From JAWVZY01 sp033721955 (GTDB taxonomy: Bacteria > Patescibacteriota > Minisyncoccia > Spechtbacterales > 2-12-FULL-38-22): a stretch of 8,597 nt of DNA. The DNA lies in contig JAWVZY010000031.1 in NCBI GenBank assembly GCA_033721955.1, positions 1 to 8,597 on the forward strand, written 5' to 3'. The notes beneath the pieces were generated by a model. That model searched no databases. It saw only the letters and a program-made list of their open reading frames with translations, and was not told where the DNA came from. Position numbers and translations under genes: made by a program. How positions within the stretch are numbered: the stretch's first letter is position 1; every line of letters begins with the position of its first letter. Below are positions 5,715 to 8,597 of the stretch, piece after piece.

Positions 5715-6548
5715 TTATATTTCCTTAATAATCTCAATATACGTATTCCTCAGGCCGAATCTAAGCGCCTCAGAGCGTGTAGGCATCCATATATCTACCT
5801 TTTGCCAGTAACGGGCGTTCATCCTGTCTTCTACAACAAATACTTTATCGCCGTAATATTCAGGTATTCTTATCTTAGTACCTATAGGCAAAAAGTTTGC
5901 GGCAACTATGCCATCGCGAACTCGAGTACCTGATGCGGTTATAAAAGGGCTTCCGTCTGTTTGATCAGGAGTTGAAGAATATGCTGTTATAGGAACCCAA
6001 AATTTATTTACTACAATATTCTGTTTTTTTCGCGGCGGCACATTTGCCGCCCTTATTGCACTTGAAGATACAGAGTATCCAGCTTCAATTGGTTCATAGA
6101 TAAACCCTCCCTCCTCTTCATTATCTTGTTCTGTAGCACTGGGTTGCTGCTCTTCAAGAAATCCCTTTGCGGTGGTTGATGCGGCAAGAGCGTAATGAGT
6201 AAATAGTGTAATAGCCACAACAGACGTAATAAGCCCTGCTACTTCTGAAATGTTTACTAAGTTTTTAAATTCCTTAAAAATATGCCGCCAACTCTTAGAG
6301 CGGTTTAGATTAAGTTGTATTTGTACGTCCCGGTACCGAGATGCCAGGTTATTTAAACTCTCAACAGCTCCTATGCGCTGTTTTTTAAGTCCTGACAACT
6401 GCGGCTTAAACAGTAGCTTGAAATGCTCTGCTAGATGCCGAAAACGTATTTTTTCTATACGAACTCCTCTGTGTTTAGAGGGTTCTCCAGGATCGGTCAT
6501 ATGCAAATAAAAATTCTCCTGAGCGGAGAATCTCTCCTTTTTTAACAT
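5715..6548 (-). CDS. Membrane-anchored 3D-domain (double-psi beta-barrel) protein, probable cell-wall enzyme
   Basis: 277 aa from ATG 6548. The C-terminal ~90 residues match the 3D domain, the double-psi barrel shared with MltA-type lytic transglycosylases and resuscitation-factor-like proteins: VPITAYSSTPDQTDG (185-199), TASG (204-207), VAA (215-217), VVEDRM (238-243) and VDIWM (251-255), including the conserved Asp at 198, 241 and 252. A hydrophobic segment (about 104-122, ending in an ALA site) is preceded by ~100 basic, helical residues. It is therefore either a type II membrane protein with a cytoplasmic head or carries a very long signal region. The start is uncertain: TTG 6506 (AGGAG 9 nt upstream) and ATG 6500 are in-frame alternatives downstream of a hairpin. 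It follows trpS by 26 nt and may be co-transcribed with it. Peptidoglycan cleavage is inferred from the family. Confidence 0.88.
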   Translation of the reverse strand: MLKKERFSAQENFYLHMTDPGEPSKHRGVRIEKIRFRHLAEHFKLLFKPQLSGLKKQRIGAVESLNNLASRYRDVQIQLNLNRSKSWRHIFKEFKNLVNISEVAGLITSVVAITLFTHYALAASTTAKGFLEEQQPSATEQDNEEEGGFIYEPIEAGYSVSSSAIRAANVPPRKKQNIVVNKFWVPITAYSSTPDQTDGSPFITASGTRVRDGIVAANFLPIGTKIRIPEYYGDKVFVVEDRMNARYWQKVDIWMPTRSEALRFGLRNTYIEIIKEI

Positions 6549-6567
6549 GTATTATTATATACGTCAA
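6513..6567 (-). promoter_or_regulatory. Start region of the 3D-domain gene: two possible promoters and a hairpin
   Basis: On the minus strand, TATAAT (6559-6554) would start transcription at the ATG 6548 itself (leaderless). Alternatively TTGACG (6567-6562), a 17-nt spacer and TAAAAA (6544-6539) preceded by TGT would start near 6532. In that case the mRNA begins with the stem ATTCTCC / GGAGAAT (plus arms 6513-6519 and 6525-6531), followed by a short U-run and the TTG 6506 or ATG 6500 start. Confidence 0.45.
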
Positions 6568-6574
6568 CCCCATT

Positions 6575-7576
6575 TTAATAATCGAGCATCATTGCGGATT
6601 TTACCTTCTTTAAGGTACCGGATGTCGCTTCTCTGCCCTCTTTTGCTCCTTTTTCCAAAATTTCTATAACTTTATCTTTATTACCTTCATACTGTGCTCT
6701 TTTTTCGCGTATAGGGTCTAAAAAATTATTTAAAACACCTATAAGGCGCTTCTTTAATTCAACATCGCCTAATCCACCTTTTCTATAGTGGGTCTTTAAC
6801 TCTTCAACTTCTTTTTTATCGGGATCAAAAACATCTAAATAAGTAAATACGGTATTACCTTCTACCTTGCCCGGATCATCTTTATGAATATGCTCCGGGT
6901 CTGTATACATTTTCATTACCTTTTTTTCTACATCTTTTGGCTTATCCTTTAAGTATATCGCATTACCGAGAGATTTGCTCATCTTTGCCTTTCCATCAAT
7001 ACCGGGAAGGCGTGATGTTTCAGAAATCATTGCTTCGGGTTTTATTAATACCTTCTTATAGGTTTTATTGAATTTATCTACTATCTCACGTGTTAATTCT
7101 ATCATTGGCAATTGATCTTCACCAACAGGGACTAAATTAGCACCAAAGGCCGTTATATCTGCCGCCTGGCTTACCGGGTACATAAAAAACCCCGCAGGCA
7201 CATCCGCTCCAAAGCCCTTTTGTTTCATTTCCTCCTTCACTGTAGGATTGCGCTTTACGCGCGCCACCGATACAAGGTTCATATAATACATTGTTAACTC
7301 CGATATTTCGGGCATACGAGATTGAATAACAATACTAACTTTGCCCGGATCAATGCCTACAGATAAATAATCTAAGGTAACTTCTATAATGTTGTCCCTG
7401 ACTTTTTTGGGGTTATCGGCATTATCCGTAAGTGCCTGCATATCCGCTATTAAAACATATACCTTATTGTTTTGCTGTAACTCAACACGGGACTTCAAAG
7501 AGCCGATGTAGTGGCCTAAATGCAAAGGCCCGGTAGGCCTATCCCCTGTTAAAATTGTTTTTCCTTTTGTACCCAT
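6575..7576 (-). CDS. trpS: Tryptophan--tRNA ligase (class I)
   Basis: Charges tRNA(Trp) with tryptophan using ATP in the cytoplasm. It has 333 aa, the usual bacterial length. The class I signatures are intact: the HIGH-type motif HLGH (19-22) within TGPLHLGHYIGSL, the tryptophan-pocket segment DMQALTD (45-51), GEDQ (152-155) and KMSKS (198-202). ATG 7576 has no SD. The -10 box TAAAAT lies 6 nt before it, so the mRNA is probably leaderless. It is upstream of the 3D-domain gene (26-nt gap) and separated from the NUDIX gene by a terminator. Confidence 0.97.
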   Translation of the reverse strand: MGTKGKTILTGDRPTGPLHLGHYIGSLKSRVELQQNNKVYVLIADMQALTDNADNPKKVRDNIIEVTLDYLSVGIDPGKVSIVIQSRMPEISELTMYYMNLVSVARVKRNPTVKEEMKQKGFGADVPAGFFMYPVSQAADITAFGANLVPVGEDQLPMIELTREIVDKFNKTYKKVLIKPEAMISETSRLPGIDGKAKMSKSLGNAIYLKDKPKDVEKKVMKMYTDPEHIHKDDPGKVEGNTVFTYLDVFDPDKKEVEELKTHYRKGGLGDVELKKRLIGVLNNFLDPIREKRAQYEGNKDKVIEILEKGAKEGREATSGTLKKVKSAMMLDY

Positions 7577-7582
7577 AGGTAT

Positions 7583-7591
7583 ATTTTAACA
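7583..7591 (-). promoter_or_regulatory. Putative extended -10 promoter of trpS (leaderless)
   Basis: TGT-TAAAAT on the minus strand (7591-7583) places the start of transcription at or within 1 nt of the trpS ATG. No recognisable -35 is present at 17-18 nt, so recognition would rely on the extended -10. Confidence 0.5.
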
Positions 7592-7611
7592 CACTTAAAG
7601 ATGAAATAAAT

Positions 7612-7651
7612 AAAAAAAACGCCTTATCTGTCACGCGACAGAATAGGCGTT
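7612..7651 (-). terminator. Intrinsic terminator of the NUDIX gene
   Basis: A long stem AACGCCT (7618-7624) / AGGCGTT (7645-7651), a 2x2 internal mismatch, then TCTGTC (7627-7632) / GACAGA (7637-7642) with a 4-nt loop. On the minus strand eight T follow (A-run 7612-7619). It insulates trpS from the NUDIX gene. Confidence 0.93.
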
Positions 7652-7665
7652 ATATTAGATGTACT

Positions 7666-8223
7666 TTACCTTGCCCTATTGACAGGCAATTCTGCGTTAG
7701 CCCGCTCAAGCAAGGGTCTAAAGGCCTCTCGGTGTAGGTCCAGGATATTTTGCATACTTAGCACCTCTGGTACGCTAAACACGCTTATCCATTCACCATC
7801 TTCCTTGCCTCTGGCCTTACCTGTTTCAATTGCCTCTATATAGTCATCGGGAAGGTATATCATACCCCCTACTACAAAAAGCTTCTTCCAATGGGGGCTG
7901 GGATGATTCCTCAAATATCCCGAATATGGTTCTCCCCTATGCCAGAGCCTTAAATCACTTTCTGATATATGGATGCCGTACTCATTCAAGCGCGTCTCTT
8001 CATTGAGTTCTCGAATTCCCGCCTTTTTAGGTGTTTCGGGCTTACCTGTTTCAGGGTCCATTTGCCCGCGTCCTCCAGGCACCTTCCAAATCACATCTTG
8101 ACCGGGCTGGAATTCGCTGACAAGGATAATGCCCCTATTGGTTATGGGAAGCACTGATACAGCTAGATCCTTCTTCTGTTGCTCTGTAAGTCCTAAATCT
8201 CTGCGCAGTTTTTGCAAAGACAT
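7666..8223 (-). CDS. NUDIX-family hydrolase, substrate unknown
   Basis: 185 aa from ATG 8223, which has AAAGGAG with a 6-nt spacing; an in-frame TTG at 8229 directly abuts the SD and is rejected. The NUDIX box is recognisable at PGG (49-51), Glu63, REL (71-73) and EE (75-76), so the metal-binding glutamates are present. It departs from GX5EX7REUXEEXGU in two ways: the loop between PGG and Glu63 is lengthened (RGQMDPETGKP), and the Gly after EET is Arg78. Family members hydrolyse nucleoside diphosphates linked to another moiety (dNTP sanitising, NADH, ADP-ribose, RNA 5' ends); nothing here fixes the substrate. It has its own promoter and terminator, downstream of a tRNA cluster. Its SD region is a 14-nt match to that of the RNase J-like gene. 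Confidence 0.88.
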   Translation of the reverse strand: MSLQKLRRDLGLTEQQKKDLAVSVLPITNRGIILVSEFQPGQDVIWKVPGGRGQMDPETGKPETPKKAGIRELNEETRLNEYGIHISESDLRLWHRGEPYSGYLRNHPSPHWKKLFVVGGMIYLPDDYIEAIETGKARGKEDGEWISVFSVPEVLSMQNILDLHREAFRPLLERANAELPVNRAR

Positions 8224-8251
8224 ATTCAACTCCTTTCTTGCTAATGGCCAA

Positions 8252-8280
8252 ATAATACCATAAACTTGTCAAAAATGCAA
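8252..8280 (-). promoter_or_regulatory. Putative promoter of the NUDIX gene
   Basis: On the minus strand, TTGCAT (8280-8275), a 17-nt spacer and TATTAT (8257-8252) preceded by TGG (extended -10). The transcription start near 8245 leaves a leader of about 20-22 nt carrying TAGCAAGAAAGGAG. A TTGACA nearby (8270-8265) is too close to this -10 to serve as its -35. Confidence 0.55.
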
Positions 8281-8320
8281 ATAAAAACCGGGAAACTCTC
8301 TCTATCCTCTAGTTATTATA

Positions 8321-8358
8321 AATTATAAAAGCACCTCTTAAGAGGTGCTTTTATAATT
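8321..8358 (-). terminator. 38-bp perfect palindrome: terminator of the tRNA cluster
   Basis: 19 bp of perfect inverted repeat, centred on TTAA between 8339 and 8340 (core GCACCTC/GAGGTGC flanked by AAAA/TTTT). It starts at the last base of the tRNA-Gly CCA end and terminates the minus-strand tRNA transcript. It is symmetric, so it could also stop plus-strand transcription. Confidence 0.85.
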
Positions 8359-8432
8359 GGAGCGGCTGATGGGAATCGAACCCACGTTTCTGCCATGGCA
8401 AGGCAGTGTAATAGCCACTATACGACAGCCGC
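8358..8432 (-). tRNA. tRNA-Gly (anticodon GCC), CCA encoded
   Basis: Cloverleaf on the minus strand: acceptor GCGGCTG/CAGCCGC, anticodon stem CTGCC/GGCAG with loop TTGCCAT (anticodon GCC), T arm GTGGG-TTCGATT-CCCAT, discriminator T, then an encoded CCA. It is 75 nt with CCA. The D stem is short, as in many bacterial Gly tRNAs of the GTATAATGGTATTAC type. Confidence 0.96.
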
Positions 8433-8457
8433 ATTTTCAATAAATGCCTGCAAATAG

Positions 8458-8530
8458 TGCGCCAGGATGGAATTGAACCATCGACCCCGGCTTTATAAGA
8501 GCCGTGCTCTAACCCCTGAGCTACTGGCGC
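8458..8530 (-). tRNA. tRNA-Ile (anticodon UAU), CCA not encoded
   Basis: A complete 73-nt cloverleaf on the minus strand: acceptor GCGCCAG/CTGGCGC, D stem GCTC/GAGC, anticodon stem CGGCT/AGCCG with loop CTTATAA, T stem GATGG/CCATC, discriminator A73. The anticodon at 34-36 is TAT, which reads AUA. Ile identity elements C4-G69, U12-A23, A37, A38 and A73 are present. The three bases after A73 are CTA, so CCA must be added enzymatically. It is separated by 25 nt from tRNA-Gly and 6 nt from tRNA-Phe. Confidence 0.94.
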
Positions 8531-8536
8531 GTTTTG

Positions 8537-8597
8537 TGCCTGGGGTCAGATTTGAACTGACGACACGTGGCTCTTCAGGCCACTGCTCTACCCCTGA
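8537..8597 (-). tRNA. tRNA-Phe (anticodon GAA), 5' end beyond the window
   Basis: The 3' 61 nt of a tRNA on the minus strand: anticodon stem GTGGC/GCCAC with loop CTGAAGA (anticodon GAA), T arm GTCAG-TTCAAAT-CTGAC, acceptor 3' strand CCCAGGC and discriminator A. No CCA is encoded (CAA follows). The 5' acceptor strand and the start of the D arm lie outside the window. Confidence 0.92.

Noticed and set aside
8265..8270. Perfect TTGACA on the minus strand upstream of the NUDIX gene
   Set aside because: Only 7 nt separate it from the TATTAT box and no -10 lies 16-18 nt downstream, so TTGCAT further upstream fits better.
1..8597. CRISPR array, prophage, insertion sequence, or defence/toxin cluster
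   Set aside because: No regularly spaced repeats, transposase, integrase or recognisable defence domains were found; all complete genes but one are housekeeping-type families.
1..8597. Alternative genetic code (UGA as Gly) as in some CPR lineages
   Set aside because: No in-frame TGA occurs in any gene and all complete genes end in TAA, so the window gives no evidence for recoding, although it cannot exclude it.

Overview
The window looks like a chromosomal segment of an ultra-small, Patescibacteria/CPR-type bacterium. This is inferred from compact housekeeping genes, very short intergenic gaps, an AT-rich background, exclusive use of TAA stops (all six complete genes), weak use of Shine-Dalgarno (SD) sites on several genes, and genes scattered outside the operons usual in model bacteria. 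No in-frame TGA was seen, so there is no sign of a recoded UGA. The phylum assignment is not proven by the sequence. No prophage, transposon, CRISPR array or defence locus is visible.

Layout. At 1-508 (minus) is the N-terminal part of truD (tRNA pseudouridine-13 synthase), cut by the window edge. Divergent from it, 707-1885 (plus) encodes a 392-aa, cysteine-free, highly charged protein of unknown function. It has an almost consensus promoter, a ~100-nt structured leader, a strong SD and a very strong terminator. Next comes ftsH (2072-3892, plus), with its own promoter and terminator. Convergent to ftsH is an RNase J-like metallo-beta-lactamase/beta-CASP nuclease (3999-5549, minus) with an unusual pair of CxxC motifs and a hairpin leader. 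Further along the minus strand are a membrane-anchored 3D-domain protein (5715-6548), trpS (6575-7576) and a NUDIX hydrolase (7666-8223). A minus-strand tRNA cluster at the right edge holds tRNA-Phe(GAA, cut by the edge), tRNA-Ile(UAU) and tRNA-Gly(GCC), closed by a 38-bp palindromic terminator.

Themes. Most genes deal with translation and RNA/protein turnover: tRNA modification, aminoacylation, tRNAs, mRNA decay and membrane proteolysis. Two styles of gene start coexist. truD, trpS and possibly the 3D-domain gene have -10 boxes almost touching the start codon, which predicts leaderless mRNAs. The unknown gene, the RNase J-like gene and the NUDIX gene share an AGAAAGGAG ribosome-binding segment, and the first two also carry ~90-100-nt leaders with a hairpin just before it.

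Best leads: the apparently highly expressed unknown protein, the four-cysteine RNase J variant with its structured leader, and the tRNA-Ile with anticodon UAU, which could replace the lysidine route for AUA decoding. I found no clear multi-gene novel system.
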